Source of the DNA: Silene conica
Taxonomy: Eukaryota; Streptophyta; Magnoliopsida; Caryophyllales; Caryophyllaceae
DNA length: 64,000 nucleotides
Reading direction: 5' to 3'
Assembly (NCBI GenBank): GCA_029255685.2
Contig: CM055315.2
Coordinates: 48,775,705 to 48,839,704 of the forward strand
The position numbers and the translations under genes are program-made. The notes under the pieces are model-generated. The model ran no database searches, was not told where the DNA came from, and saw only the letters and a program-made list of their open reading frames with translations. Of the stretch, positions 1 through 11,224 are shown in pieces. Position 1 is the first letter of the stretch, and the number at the start of each line of letters is the position of its first letter.

Positions 1-872
1 TACTTGATTAGATGTTGGGATATGTGTTAAGTTCACCTCTGGACCCGACATAGTGTAGTAATGGGATATGTGTTAAGTTCACCTCTGGACCCATTGCTAG
101 TTTTAAGGATGTTTATCTGCTTGCCTAGATGATGATACAGTGTCAGATATGCATGATGAGTTATGGATGTTTATCTGCTTGCCTAGATGATGGTACAGTG
201 TCAGATATGCATGTCGAGTTATTGATGTTTATTTAATCGAGGTTAAATCATCCAAGGCATTGGATGACTCTTGTTCGGTTTCATAAATAGTAGATTGAAA
301 GACCCCCCGACTGGGTAACCAGTAGGGAAACCGGCTCTCCTTCCTATTTGTTTATGAAGTTGGTTGAGAGCCGTGCATGATAATCGCATGATAGGAAGAG
401 ATCAGATGATGAGTTGTCTATGCTTCACATGTTGTTATATGTTGGAGTATTCTGTTTTGTATTATGTGTTACGTGTTGTCACAAAAGGTGGCTAGGAGAA
501 CTCTAGTCACTCCCCACTGATTGTGGCATACATGTTTTCATGTATGTAGGTACATGCAGGATTGGAGATCGGGGTTCACGAGAGCTAGCGAGCGATGATC
601 CTTTCATCATGACTTACCCTTATTTATCGTTTAGCTGGACTCGTAGTTTGGATACTTGTTTTGGTGCCTGTAGGGATGTTCCATCCCAAGCTTGTATTTA
701 TGTTTCGGTTTGATACTTAGAACTGCTACTTATCTATTTTGGTTTCAGTTTCAGTTACGTTTCAGTTTAAGACTTCTCGCATGTTGTTTAGTTTACTTTA
801 GAAAGTTTAAATTCCGCTGCATTTTTAGTACTTTTGCATGTTTATCTTTCCGCTTTCGCGAGGGGTTTTACA
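1..872 (+). repeat. 5' LTR of gypsy-1, 3' portion
   Basis: Ends in CA at 871-872, two bases before the PBS. It carries the last two units of the long-loop hairpin array (12-46 and 53-99), two copies of a CTTGCCTAGATGATG hairpin, and the GTAA-tetraloop domain at 248-373. Compared with 6358-7229, a difference in the second array unit (CCCA here, CCCG there) turns a G-T wobble into a T-A pair, so the stem survives. Confidence 0.93.
248..373 (+). other. predicted structured RNA domain in the gypsy-1 5' LTR
   Basis: Nested complementary segments: TCATCCAA/TTGGATGA around GGCA (248-267); TTCATAAA pairing with TTTATGAA downstream; ACTGG-GTAA-CCAGT (310-323), a stem capped by a GNRA-type tetraloop and bracketed by CCC and GGG; and CGGCTCTC (332-339) pairing with GAGAGCCG (366-373). 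Related domains at 5813-5855, 6605-6730, 16138-16266, 36165-36212 and 36977-37103 keep the pairing with different bases. No known RNA family recognised. Confidence 0.6.
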
Positions 873-874
873 GT

Positions 875-886
875 TGGTATCAGAGC
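875..886 (+). other. primer-binding site of gypsy-1
   Basis: TGGTATCAGAGC is complementary to the 3' end of plant initiator Met-tRNA and starts two bases after the LTR end. Confidence 0.93.
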
Positions 887-1043
887 ATTATTGCTCCCGA
901 CGCACTCATGTGACCCCCAACCTTAACTTGACCAAATAAACAAATAATGAATGAGAGATGGGGTAGCTTTAAGGACTTATATTGTAGTCTGTTTGTACCT
1001 TGTTAGGAATACGTCTGACGGTTTACTCTTTTATGATTGAAGA

Positions 1044-2432
1044 ATGACAGAGCCAACCTATGAAGAGAGTGCCGAGATGCGAGCCCTCATTCAGACTCTT
1101 CGGGACTGCGAAGCTAGGTCATCTATGCCTTCTTCCACACCTCAAACCTTGGGAAGTAACCAACCTGGAGGATTGGCTTGGACTATCACACAGATGTGGA
1201 GGAATGCAGCTAAGACATTCGACGGAGAGACTAGTGCTGCGACCCTCACCGCTTGGTTCTTTGACATGGAAAGGAATTTCATGATCTATGGTGTTCGTTT
1301 GGAGGATCAGACCAGAGTAGCATCACAGTTTTTAGTTAGTGAGGCTAGAAGTTGGTGGTTGACTATCAGTGCTCTTGCTACTCGTGACCCTACTTTCACT
1401 TGGAGTCGTTTCAAGACTCTTCTTGGCATGAGGTTTTACCATAGGGACATCCGCCAAGATAAGCTGACCGAGTTCATGAACCTCCGCCAAGGAAACCTTT
1501 CTGTTCAAGCCTTCACCAATCGATTTGAGGAGCTAATTCACTTCGTCCCCCAGCTGGTTGAGAGAGAAGAAGATAAAGCTTACCTGTTCCGGAGCAAGCT
1601 TAATGCTGAGACTAGGAGTATAGCCAGTGGTGACCCGACTTCTTACTTCCAGAGTTACTACAGTGTCCTGCGAGCGGAGGACCCTTATGAGATCTATTGT
1701 GAGAGAGCTAGAGCGTTCTCTCCTCCTCGACCGCCTTTGCATAGATGCCGAAGCGGGAGACCTCTTAGCCCTCTTGCCCCCTCTCCTCTCGGAAAGAGGA
1801 AGTGTTCCCAGAAGAACAAGAAGCCCCAGAGAGTTAAGACTTCCCAAATCCGGAGCATGAGCCTCCCATCGGACGTCCCCCTCAAGTGCTTCAATTGCCA
1901 CAAGGATCTCCATCTTGGACTTGACTGCCATGGCAACCCGCATCAATGCTTTACCTGCGAGGGATTTGGACATCGCTCTTTCGAGTGCCGCATAGGGAAG
2001 GGCGCCGTCAACTGAGCTATCACTATTGACCCTAAGACTTCCAGGGATCGAGGCATGGAACCCTCGACAGAAGCTCCCCTAGAGTGTTTCAAGTGTCTCA
2101 AGGCCCTTCATCCTAGAGTTACTTGTAGCGGTAATCCTTACTTATGCTACTCCTGCAAGAAGCCCGGTCATTGCTCCTTCGAGTGCCCCGAGAAGAATGT
2201 AGACAGTAACAGAGTTATCCCTATCGACCTAGAGGCTGAGATCAGTGGAGCCAGAGCTGTTCAGAGTCGGACCGAGACTGGAGTTCACCCTGCCCCACCT
2301 ACTGGTATGTTCATACTTACCATCTTATTTATAGTCGATGCACTCGTAGCCGTTAAGATCTTGACCTCCTCCCTTAGATTCTTGTTAACCTTCTTTGGAA
2401 TCTGTCTTCAATTTCCTTTTGACTCAACCTGA
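1044..2432 (+). pseudogene. gag: gypsy-1 gag (capsid plus four zinc knuckles), one in-frame TGA
   Basis: Structural protein of the virus-like particle. The first 323 codons carry a retrotransposon gag domain (about residues 60-220, with the ARSWW and FMNLRQGNLSVQAF-type motifs), then a basic region and two CX2CX4HX4C zinc knuckles (about residues 282-295 and 302-315). A TGA at 2013-2015 ends this frame, but the same frame stays open to 2432 and holds two more CCHC knuckles (CFKCLKALHPRVTC and CYSCKKPGHCSFEC). Four knuckles in two tandem pairs is more than the usual one or two. The frame stops resembling gag-pol at a TG triplet pair where related elements enter protease, and no pol follows. 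ATG 1044 gives the full gag domain and lies a normal distance from the PBS. Family call firm; whether the TGA is decay or a regulated stop is open. Confidence 0.85.
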
Positions 2433-4315
2433 TAACTTGCTTCCCTGAAACACCTTATGCGGTAACCTACCATAGATGAACTTGGAAACCTCTTGCAATT
2501 AGCTGTAAACCGTGATTTGGAGAGTGTCGTTACTTTGGGAGAAACCTAAGGAGCTTATGGAATATGTTTTGGGTAACCCTAGTGTTGTTATGTTACTAAT
2601 TCGAAGAGTAAGTGAATGATGAGATAATTGTGCTAGGTAGAGTGTCTTACGTGGCTTTAGATGGGACTTGGGTGTGAGAATCTTGCCGAGTCATGGATAA
2701 TTGTGAGTTTGGAATATCCATTTGAGGATCTCGAGGAACTTAGAGTAAAGATTGATTTTGAGGAATATGCTTAAGGTACTGACGTTGTCTGATAACTGAA
2801 TGAGACAAGCTAATGCTATTCGAAGTTGAGGAACGAGAGTTGTTAGTAACGGTGTGGGAACGTTGGGATATATACAAGAACTTGTGGAAGTGACTGAGTG
2901 GTTGACCTTTAGTTACTTAATGGATCTTACCACTCGTCAACTGAAGGACTTAAAGGAAGATTTAGGGTACATCAGCAGTTTGAGAATGAATGATTTGTTG
3001 AGAGATGTAAGTCCAGAAACGCGTTAATGTGAGTATGGTTATTGTGGACTGCGATACAAGTCTAGCAGATGTAGCACATGAGTTGAGTTGTCTGAGAGTT
3101 TGGTTGAATCGTCATTTGGGAACTATCTGTGACGAGCTATATCAACATTTGAGGAATAAATCATTTAAAGGATAATGTTGCCTTAGACTTCGAGGAACCT
3201 TGAGATTTGAATCGTTTTGAGGAACTAGTCCTGAAGACCCGTCATAGACGTGCCTGACTTGGAGGTTGTTGCCTTAAGGAGATCTTGTTTTGAGTGTTCA
3301 TTGTTATAATTTGGGGATTTAAGATATTGAACCTTGCGAAATAGGTTGCTAGGATCTAACGGTCAGAATTTAAGGTTAGAAGGTAGTGAATGCTATATCT
3401 TGAGTTTTGAGGATTCATTGTTATGGTAATAGAGTTCCGATTCAGAGTTTTGGAAACCTTCTTATTGAGGAATGCCCTGTGTTGTGGATGAGATAGGGGT
3501 AATAGGAACCGCGAACCATTGTGAGCATTGAGGTTACTAGAATCGCCTTTTTGGGATATACTAGGGATCGTTGGAAGGATGTTTCGATTGTGAATGTAGC
3601 GGTTAGTGCACCCATGGTTGGCAAAGGTTACCGTCTTCTTTAACCTCCGACTTATTCGTTCCGTTCCTTCGACCCTTCTTTTTGAATCCTTACAGCCGCG
3701 AGGCTTAGAACCCCTAATCCTTCTTATAAAAAATAAGCTCTACGACCGTTCCCGCGCTCTCGAGCGTCTGTTTTAGAACTTGTTTCCCAATTGTTGACTT
3801 TAAATCCATTGTTTTTGGGAAAAAGCTTAATTGTTTTAAAAAGTTGAAACTGCTTTCTCTTCCGTTGGAAGCAACTTTTAGTCATGGTTACCATTGTACT
3901 CTTCAAAAATTTGAGAAATAAAGGTTAATTTGGAAGAAAACTTGATTTTGAAGAACAGGATATTTTACAATTTGGCAGACTTCAGCGTTGATAGCCACTA
4001 GAACGTGTTATTGGAGACGTCTGATAACCCGTACTGTGCCCATCAACACCGAATCGACGTAATTTTAGAATTTTGACTAATTTTATTTTGGGACTTGTCT
4101 CAGATTTGGAATGTCGGACTCTCGAATACGTAACGAGGATCCCAACGTCCAGTGACAAGACTTGTACCTTGAACTCTTTTGCTCCTTAAAAACCTCTTGG
4201 AAGATAAAGTTTTGAGTTGTCATGAACCGCTGGTTCATTCTGAAAGTTTTAGTTGTTTTCATACTTACTTCTACTTTCGAGTTTCGAGGTCGAAACCTTT
4301 TGAAGATTGGGTGAT
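2433..4315 (+). other. noncoding internal region of gypsy-1
   Basis: No pol domain in any frame. The segment 4015-4170 is recognisably shared with gypsy-B 18330-18485 (GGAGACGTCT, TCTCAGATTTGGAATGTCGG), so part of it is conserved despite being noncoding. It ends in a weak purine-rich tract just before the LTR. Confidence 0.75.
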
Positions 4316-5263
4316 TGTAACATCCCGTATTTTCGTAAAATCTAATTTAAGCGTTTTTAATTATTTTAAGTAATAAAATAATAATTTGATAATTTATCTC
4401 GAAAGATTTTATTTAATTAGTGAGATCCGTCTTAAGAACCTTAAGTCCTTAGGACGAATACTACTTGGCGAACTTAAACTCGAAGGATAAATACCCGTTC
4501 AAGTCCGACCCATTTTATTTAAATACGGAAAGGGCAAATTACTTAAACCCCTAAAAACCCTTAAGTTGTCATATGTCATCCTCCATCTTCAACATTTTTA
4601 CAGTAAACATAATATCCTCAAAACCTCCATAAAACCTCTCTTTCTTTTGTGAAATTCTCCATCATCCGTTCTTCAAATCGCAAAAGTAAGTACATTTTCG
4701 GAATCCTCGTTCAATTTCCAAGTCATCTATCACTTCGGTTGCTCGTTTCCATTACTTCGAAAATTCAGCCTGTTTTCATAATTCCGTTTTTATGCTCTTA
4801 AACCGGTTTTCTTTGTTTTCAGGCGAAGGATTTGACAACCCGGACATTGATAGCTTTATACTCGAGGAAGATCTTTAGCCGGATAAGCTTGTAAGGTGAC
4901 GATAATGAGAAACTCGGCCTTTATGTGTATATTAGCATATTTATTGTGATTCTTGTGTGGTTTCTGTTTTTGTTGTTAAAGGTTGATCAAAGGACTTAGT
5001 AACATGTTTAGGATGATGTTATGATGATGAATTCATGCTTGAATCGATTGTTATGTGTTCTTAAGCATATTTTCAGTCTTTCTCATTTTGCGACGGATAC
5101 AAGTTAAATTCGTTTGAGGATTATTATGGGACTTACTTGCTGGTAGATTAGTGGAAATTGGTATTTGTTGTTGTTGGGTAAATATCTTGTGTAGTAATTT
5201 TGAGGTTTGTAGGTCGACTATTGAAGTTTTCGTATGTGGCGTTTTTGCGAAAATGCGTTACAG

Positions 5264-5662
5264 GCTCTCTGAGCCGGTCGACCGACCGGCCGCCGGTAGA
5301 CCGGCTGGGAGAGCATATTGGGTATTTTTCGAGAATTTGAGAATTTGGCCTTGGGACTGCCAGCCGGCTGACCGGCTGCCTGCCGACCGGCTGGTGGTCA
5401 TTTTCCTTGTATAGTGTGTTTTTGCGATGAACATAGAATAGAAGGGAGCCCAGCCGGTAGACCGGCCGCCTGCCAGCCGGCTGGGAGTGCATTTGGGTTT
5501 GGTTACGAAACTTGCAAAAGCTTGGGAAGGTCTTCCCAGCCGGCCGACCGGCTGCCTGCCGACCGGCTGGGAACCCTTTCTTGTGTGTCTCGGTTTTAAA
5601 GGAAGAAGAAGGCTGAGAGGTCACCAGCCGGCCGACCGGCTGCCTGCCGACCGGCTGGGGAC
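5264..5662 (+). repeat. five-unit array of GC-rich hairpins (AGCCGG...CCGGCT)
   Basis: Units at 5264-5314, 5360-5394, 5449-5485, 5533-5573 and 5620-5662, about 84-96 bp apart in otherwise AT-rich DNA. Arms are self-complementary with unit-specific ends: GCTCTC/GAGAGC outside AGCCGGTC/GACCGGCT in unit 1, CCCAGCCGG/CCGGCTGGG in unit 3, TTCCCAGCCGG/CCGGCTGGGAA in unit 4. Gypsy-B has three homologous units at 35798-36016. Confidence 0.85.
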
Positions 5663-5957
5663 CCCTGAAGGCTTTTTATTGTTTTTCGATCGTAACTTTT
5701 GAACGGTTGATCGGTTTGGATTGAAATTCGTTTTGTATACCTGTGATATATATTTGAGGTCCCCGGTATACGGGCAACACCATATTGGGTTCGGGAAAGG
5801 AGTGAGGATAGAGACCCCCCGGTCGGGTAACCGAAAGGGAAACCGGCTCTCCCTCGTCTCAGTTCCCGGGATCAATTAAGTGTTGACTAGAGGTTTAAGA
5901 AGTTAGAACTATAGGTTAGTTTCTACCTTTGGATGTTAGTGGTTATATTGGTTGCCG

Positions 5958-6456
5958 CGTGGTGGGATATGTGTTCAGTTCACCTCTGGACCCACTACGT
6001 GTTTATATGTCGCGTGACGGGATATGTGTTAAGTTCACCTCTGAACCCGTTACGTGTTTTGCTTGGGCGTGTCAGGATATGTGTTAAGCTCACCTCTGGA
6101 CCTGACACGTGATCGGTTGTCGTACACGGGATATGTGTTGAGTTCACCTCTGGACCCGTTGTGCGGCGACTGCGTATTGGGATATGTGTTAAGTTCACCT
6201 CTGGACCCAATACATGTTTGTAGCATTGGGATATGTGTTAAGCTCACCTCTGGACCCTTTGCTTTTGGATGATTAGGGATATGTGTTAAGTTCACCTCTG
6301 GACCCTTTTCATGATTGTAAGTTTAGGGATATGTGTTAAGTTCACCTCTGGACCCTTTACTTGATTAGATGTTGGGATATGTGTTAAGTTCACCTCTGGA
6401 CCCGACATAGTGTAGTAATGGGATATGTGTTAAGTTCACCTCTGGACCCGTTGCTA
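5958..6456 (+). repeat. ten-unit hairpin array with a conserved 24-nt loop and covarying stems
   Basis: Each unit has a 24-nt loop beginning ATATGTGTT and ending CACCTCTGGA, flanked by arms that differ between units but stay complementary: CGTGGTGGG/CCCACTACG (5958-5999), CGTGACGGG/CCCGTTACG (6013-6054), CGTGTCAGG/CCTGACACG (6068-6109), CGTACACGGG with CCCGTTGTGCG (6121-6165), GTATTGGG/CCCAATAC (6174-6213), then 6221-6263, 6269-6312, 6319-6362 (with TT/TT internal loops), ATGTTGGG/CCCGACAT (6369-6408) and TAGTAATGGG/CCCGTTGCTA (6413-6456). Loops vary at only a few positions. Simple tandem duplication with drift would not keep the arms paired. Confidence 0.85.
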
Positions 6457-6604
6457 GTTTTAAGGTTGTTTATCTGCTTGCCTAGATGATGGTACAGTGT
6501 CAGATATGCATGATGAGTTATGGATGTTTATCTGCTTGCCTAGATGATGGTATAGTGTCAGATATGCATGTCGAGTTATTGATGTTTATTTAATCGAGGT
6601 TAAA

Positions 6605-6730
6605 TCATCCAAGGCATTGGATGACTCTTGTTCGGTTTCATATATAGTAGATTGAAAGACCCCCCGACTGGGTAACCAGTAGGGAAACCGACTCTCCTTC
6701 CTATTTGTTTATGAAGTTGGTTGAGAGCCG
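6605..6730 (+). other. predicted structured RNA domain in the gypsy-1 3' LTR
   Basis: Same domain as 248-373, with the ACTGG-GTAA-CCAGT hairpin at 6667-6680. One substitution (CGACTCTC) weakens the last long stem relative to the 5' copy. Confidence 0.55.
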
Positions 6731-7229
6731 TGCATGATAATCGCATGATAGGAAGAGATCAGATGATGAGTTGTCTATGCTTCACATGTTGTTATATGTT
6801 GGAGTATTCTGTTTTGTATTATGTGTTACGTGTTGTCACAAAAGGTGGCTAGGAGAACTCTAGTGACTCCCCACTGATTGTGGCGTACATGTTTTCATGT
6901 ATGTAGGTACATGCAGGATTGGAGATCGGGGTTCACGAGAGCTAGCGAGCGATGATCCTTTTATCATGACTTACCCTTATTTATCGTTTAGCTGGACTCG
7001 TAGTTTGGATACTTGTTTTGGTGCCTGTAGGGATGTTCCATCCCAGGCTTGTATTTATGTTTCGGTTTGATACTTAGAACTGCTACTTATCTATTTTGGT
7101 TTCAGTTTCAGTTACGTTTCAGTTTAAGACATCTCGCATGTTTTTTAGTTTACTTTAGAAAGTTTAAATTCCGCTGCATTTTTAGTACTTTTGCATGTTT
7201 ATCTTTCCGCTTTCGCGAGGGGTTTTACA

Positions 7230-10200
7230 GGTAAGGGTAAGGGTAAAGCTAAAGCTCAGGGCGACCTAACAGTAAGCAAGCCCAAGTTTAAGAAGTCAGG
7301 ATTTACTAAGACTGGGCCAGGTGAGTCAAGCAACTCATAGGGCAAAACAAAGAGCAAGGATACTAGCATGGAATGTCGCCATTGCCACAAGACTGGGCAT
7401 TGGAGGCGCTCATGCCCCGTGTATCGTGAGGACATTAAGGCAGGTCGCGTTAATCCTGTTGGTATGTCTTCTTCTTCTTTTATTCACATGATTGAGATTA
7501 ACCATGCAAGTTACGGAACATGGGTACTAGATACTGGTTGTGGTTCTCATCTATGTAATCATGTGCAGGGCCTCCGAAACCAAGAACCCCTAATCAAGGG
7601 TGAGGTTGACCTGCGTGTCGGGAATGGAGCACGTGTTGCTGCAGTCTCTAGGGGAACATACGTGATCCAGCTTCCAAGTGGATTCGAGTTATCTTTATAT
7701 AACTGTTATTATGTTCCTTGTTTATCTAAAAACATTATTTCAGTTTCTGCACTTAACAAACTTGGTTTTTCATTTGTAATAGAAAATAACAGTTGTATTT
7801 TCTCATTACACAATATGATTTATGGCAAGACAGTTTCCATGAATGGAATTTATGTTTTAGATCAAACCACCGAACTATTACATGTGAATAACAAGAGATT
7901 AAAGGTAGGTGACAAAGATCAAACTTATCTATGGCATTGTCGTATGGGACACATAAAGGAGAAACGCGTAAAACAGCTCATACAGAATGGAGCTATCTCG
8001 GCCTTTGATTTCGAATCATATGGCACGTGTGAATCATGTCTCATCGGTAACATGACTCGTATTTCCTTCAAAGGTGTTGGAATGCGCGCTGCCGACCTAT
8101 TAGGACTCATACATACAGATGTGTTGGCCTATGTCGATCAATGCACGAGAAGGCTATAGGTATTTCATCACTTTCACGGATGATTTGAGTAGATATGGCT
8201 ATGTCTACTTAATGAAACATAAAAGTGAATCCTTTGACAAGTTCAAAGAATACTAGAATCGGGTACATAACCAGCTGGGAAGAAAGATTAAAGCACTACG
8301 TTCTGATCGTGGTGGTGAGTACCTTTCACACGAGTTTGATCAACACCTTAAAGACTGTGGCATCGTGCTACAGTTGACTCCACCTGGAACAACACAATTA
8401 AATGGTGTGTCCGAACGGAGAAATCGAACTTTACTTGATATGGTTCGATCCATGATGAGTCACACCGTTGTGCCTGATTCATTGTGGGGCTATGCTCTAT
8501 TGTCGGCCGCTCTAATACTTAACCGAAGTCCGTCTAAAGCTGTTGACAAGACTCCATACGAATTATGGAAGGGAACGGTCCCTAACTTGTCCTTTATTCG
8601 GGTTTGGGCTGCGAGGCTTATGTCAAGTGGAGACACGAGGATAAGCTCGGCCCGCGATCGGTCAAGACATACTTTATAGGCTATCCAAAGGGATCTTTTG
8701 GTCATTACTTCTACTCGCCAACCGAACAACGTGTTTTTGTTGTGGCTAGTGCGACGTTCTTAGAGAAAGAATTTCTCGAGAACATGTCGAGTAATAGAAC
8801 CTTCGATTTATCAGAGGTTCAAGAACCAACTACCGAGCAACCATTGGAGGAAATGGTTCCTTCAACCGAGGCTGCGGTAGATATTCCTGAGGAACCTAAG
8901 AGGTCGGGAAGAGTCTCTATTCCTCCGGACAGATATATTGGTATGGTCGAGGAACATGATATGGATGACGTCTTACTCCTAGAGGGTAATGAACCCACAA
9001 CCTATAAAGGTGCCATGACCAGTTCTGACTCAAAGCTATGGCTAGAAGCCATGCAATCCGAGATGGACTCCATGTTTGAGAACAACGTGTGGGATCTTTT
9101 GGACCTACTTGCAAAGGTACGTCCCCTTCAATGCAAATGGCTTTACAAAATAAAGCATGCCGTAGAAGGTAAACAAGATATCCATAAGGCAAGACTAGTT
9201 GCTAAAGGTTTCACCCAAGTGCCAGGCTTGCACTACGATGAGCTCTTTGCACCTGTAGTCATGCTACGTTCCATTCGGATTATCTTAGCGATCGCCGCAT
9301 TTCCCGATTATGAAATATGGCAAATGGACGTTAAAACCGCCTTCTTAAACGGTTATTTGGAGGAAGAGTTGTACATGGTACAACCCGAGGGTTTTATTGA
9401 TCCAGAAAATCCTAAGAAGGTTTCAAGCTTAAGCGTTCCATCTATGGACTTAAGCAAGCATCACGGAGTTGGAATCATCGCTTCGACCAAGTGATAAAAG
9501 AGAATGGGTTCATTCGATCAGTCGAGGAACCATGTCTCTATATCAAGTCGAGTGGGAGCAAGATTGTATTCCTAGTACTGTATGTCGACGACATACTCTT
9601 GATTGGGAATGACATACCTCTCTTATCTTCGGTTAAAGCATGGTTGAAAAACCATTTCCAGATGAAAGATCTGGGAGAGGCACAAAGAATTTTGGGCATC
9701 CGTATCTACAGGGATAGATCACGACGGATGTTGTCTCTCAGTCAAGAGTCTTACATAGATAAGATTCTAGAGAGATTCAGCATGACGAACTCCACGAAAG
9801 GGTTCCTTCCTATGACTACTGGGCTTCACTTGAGCAAAACTCAAGAAGCTAAAACATTGGAAGAGAAAGAGCGCATGAGTCGGATTCCTTATGCTTCGGC
9901 AATAGGATCGATCATGTATGCCTTGATATGCACACATCCAGACGCTGCATATGCATTGAGTATGACAAGTCGATTCCAAGCTCATCCAGGTGAACAACAC
10001 TGGATGGCCGTGAAAAACATTCTTAAGTACCTACGGAGGACTAAAGATTGGGGATTGACTTATGGAGGCGACTCAACGCTCTACGCCACGGGTTACGCAG
10101 ATGCTAGCTTCCAAACGGATCGAGATGACTCGAAATCTCAGTCTGGATTCGTTTTTACTCTTAATGGCGCTGCTGTGAGCTGGAAAAGTTCTAAACAAAG

Positions 10201-10363
10201 TGTTATAGCAGATTCTACAACTGAGTCCGCGTAAAAGAAGATATTCATTGATAAGATCGCTACGGATGACAACATAGCTGATCCTCTCACTAAAGCATTA
10301 CCACGTGATAAGCATGAAGGGCACATTCATTCCATGGGAATTAGATGTGTTCCTAAGTTGTAG
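7230..10363 (+). pseudogene. pol: copia-1 pol (protease, integrase, RT, partial RNase H), broken
   Basis: Domains in order: basic linker, CCHC zinc knuckle (CRHCHKTGHWRRSC), protease with LDTGCGSH, integrase HHCC and DDE regions (RSDRGGEY and NGVSERRNR kept), RT with YVDDILLIGND, RNase H remnant. Lesions relative to copia-2: TAG in the linker near 7339; 2-nt loss near 8120-8132; TAG at 8254-8256; 1-nt losses near 8608 and 9421; and a 204-bp deletion at about 10229-10230 that removes the RNase H residues around TESEYYA and YCDNSGAI and creates a TAA at the junction. The closing DPLTKALP region and TAG at 10361-10363 survive. It retains two integrase residues that copia-2 has changed. Confidence 0.9.
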
Positions 10364-11224
10364 TACTCTTTTATGAATTCATGTAATAATTCATTTTCTC
10401 GTGTACTCTATTCAACCTCATTGTTATGATATATAATATTTTGTTTTTCATGTGGAATTGTACGCCAATTTTGAACACCACAAAGTGAACTGAATAACAT
10501 TACATTGTTTTAGTCCTTGATTACCCACTTGAGCTGATAACTCAGGTAATCATTTTGTGACGTTGGTTGATGGTGGGTTCAACAAGCCATAAGTCACACG
10601 GCTGACTGACCAATCACAAAGGCGAGTTATACGGATATATCGTAGGACACCCCGTGACAACGATATGGAGTCCTAAATGTTTTATAACATTTGGTGCCAG
10701 GTCATGGATAGGACCTCCATAGTGTTCCTTAGAGTCGAGTCTTTTGACTTCCAACTGTCTCTTGAGATTAAGGCAGATTTTGGGTAACTTTGATTTCTTT
10801 CCCACGGTCATCGTAACAGGGCCAAGAGGATTTTTTCTGGGTTATTTCATGCTGCGCGATATCGGCAGGATTCGAGTTAGGGGAAATATCCAAACCCTTA
10901 TCAGGATTTTATCATTTCTCAGGGCCACTCGAGGAGTAGTAACTGAAATGCATGGCCATGCTCGAATACAGATTCGTTTTATCAGTTAAGTTACTCTCTA
11001 GTCGGGGAAACCACTCTTGATACAGATCGCTTGTGAGATACGACATTTGCGAATGCGGATTTGAAAATTGTCTTACATTGAGTGGGAGAATTTTTAAAAG
11101 GATACGAGAATCGGTTATCGCACCTACACTGGTACGGACAAGTGGCAGTTTGTTGGAGCTTGTGTCATCCACATGTAGTGTGATAACGTCATTGCACATA
11201 CCCTTGTACGGACAAGTGGGAGAT
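10364..11224 (+). other. 3' noncoding region of copia-1
   Basis: No coding sequence. Aligns with copia-2 25955-26817. It holds the palindrome GCATGGCCATGC (10950-10961) and a doubled CGGACAAGTGG segment, the second copy being the PPT next to the LTR. Confidence 0.8.

Larger units (their letters stand above)
1..7229 (+). mobile_element. gypsy-1: Ty3-gypsy-type, gag-only LTR element (5' end outside window)
   Basis: Layout: partial 5' LTR, PBS, gag, noncoding internal region, complete 3' LTR. Positions 1-872 align base for base with 6358-7229, with no net indel and about twelve substitutions by eye, so insertion was fairly recent. The LTR runs from TGTAACATCCCG to TTTTACA. There is no protease, reverse transcriptase, RNase H or integrase, so it must be non-autonomous. 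It is inserted in the gag/pol junction region of copia-1: sequence from 7230 matches copia-2 near 22610. The expected duplicated target after the LTR is GGTAA (7230-7234); the other copy lies outside the window. Confidence 0.9.
4316..7229 (+). repeat. 3' LTR of gypsy-1 (2914 bp)
   Basis: Starts TGTAACATCCCG and ends TTTTACA. Very long for an LTR. It contains, in order, an AT-rich promoter-like start, a five-unit GC-rich hairpin array (5264-5662), a short GTAA-loop domain (5813-5855), a ten-unit long-loop hairpin array (5958-6456), the doubled CTTGCC hairpin (6466-6572) and the full structured domain (6605-6730). Short open frames across the arrays are repeat artefacts. Confidence 0.93.

Noticed and set aside
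248..420. Hammerhead ribozyme, as found in some plant LTR retroelements
   Set aside because: No CTGATGA box with matching GAAA and cleavage site in the right order; only loose resemblances such as CGAAAGG.
5148..5702. Open frames on both strands rich in Pro-Ala-Gly-Arg repeats
   Set aside because: They translate the GC-rich hairpin array; open frames in several phases and on both strands come from repeat composition.
5995..6295. Repetitive frames across the long-loop hairpin array
   Set aside because: Same cause; variation between units follows stem pairing and not codon structure.
5958..6456. CRISPR-like repeat-spacer array
   Set aside because: Regular repeats with variable spacers, but the spacers are short stem arms complementary across each repeat, in a plant LTR with no cas genes.
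8490..8729. Minus-strand frames opposite copia and gypsy pol genes
   Set aside because: Shadows of the coding strand; no domain of their own.
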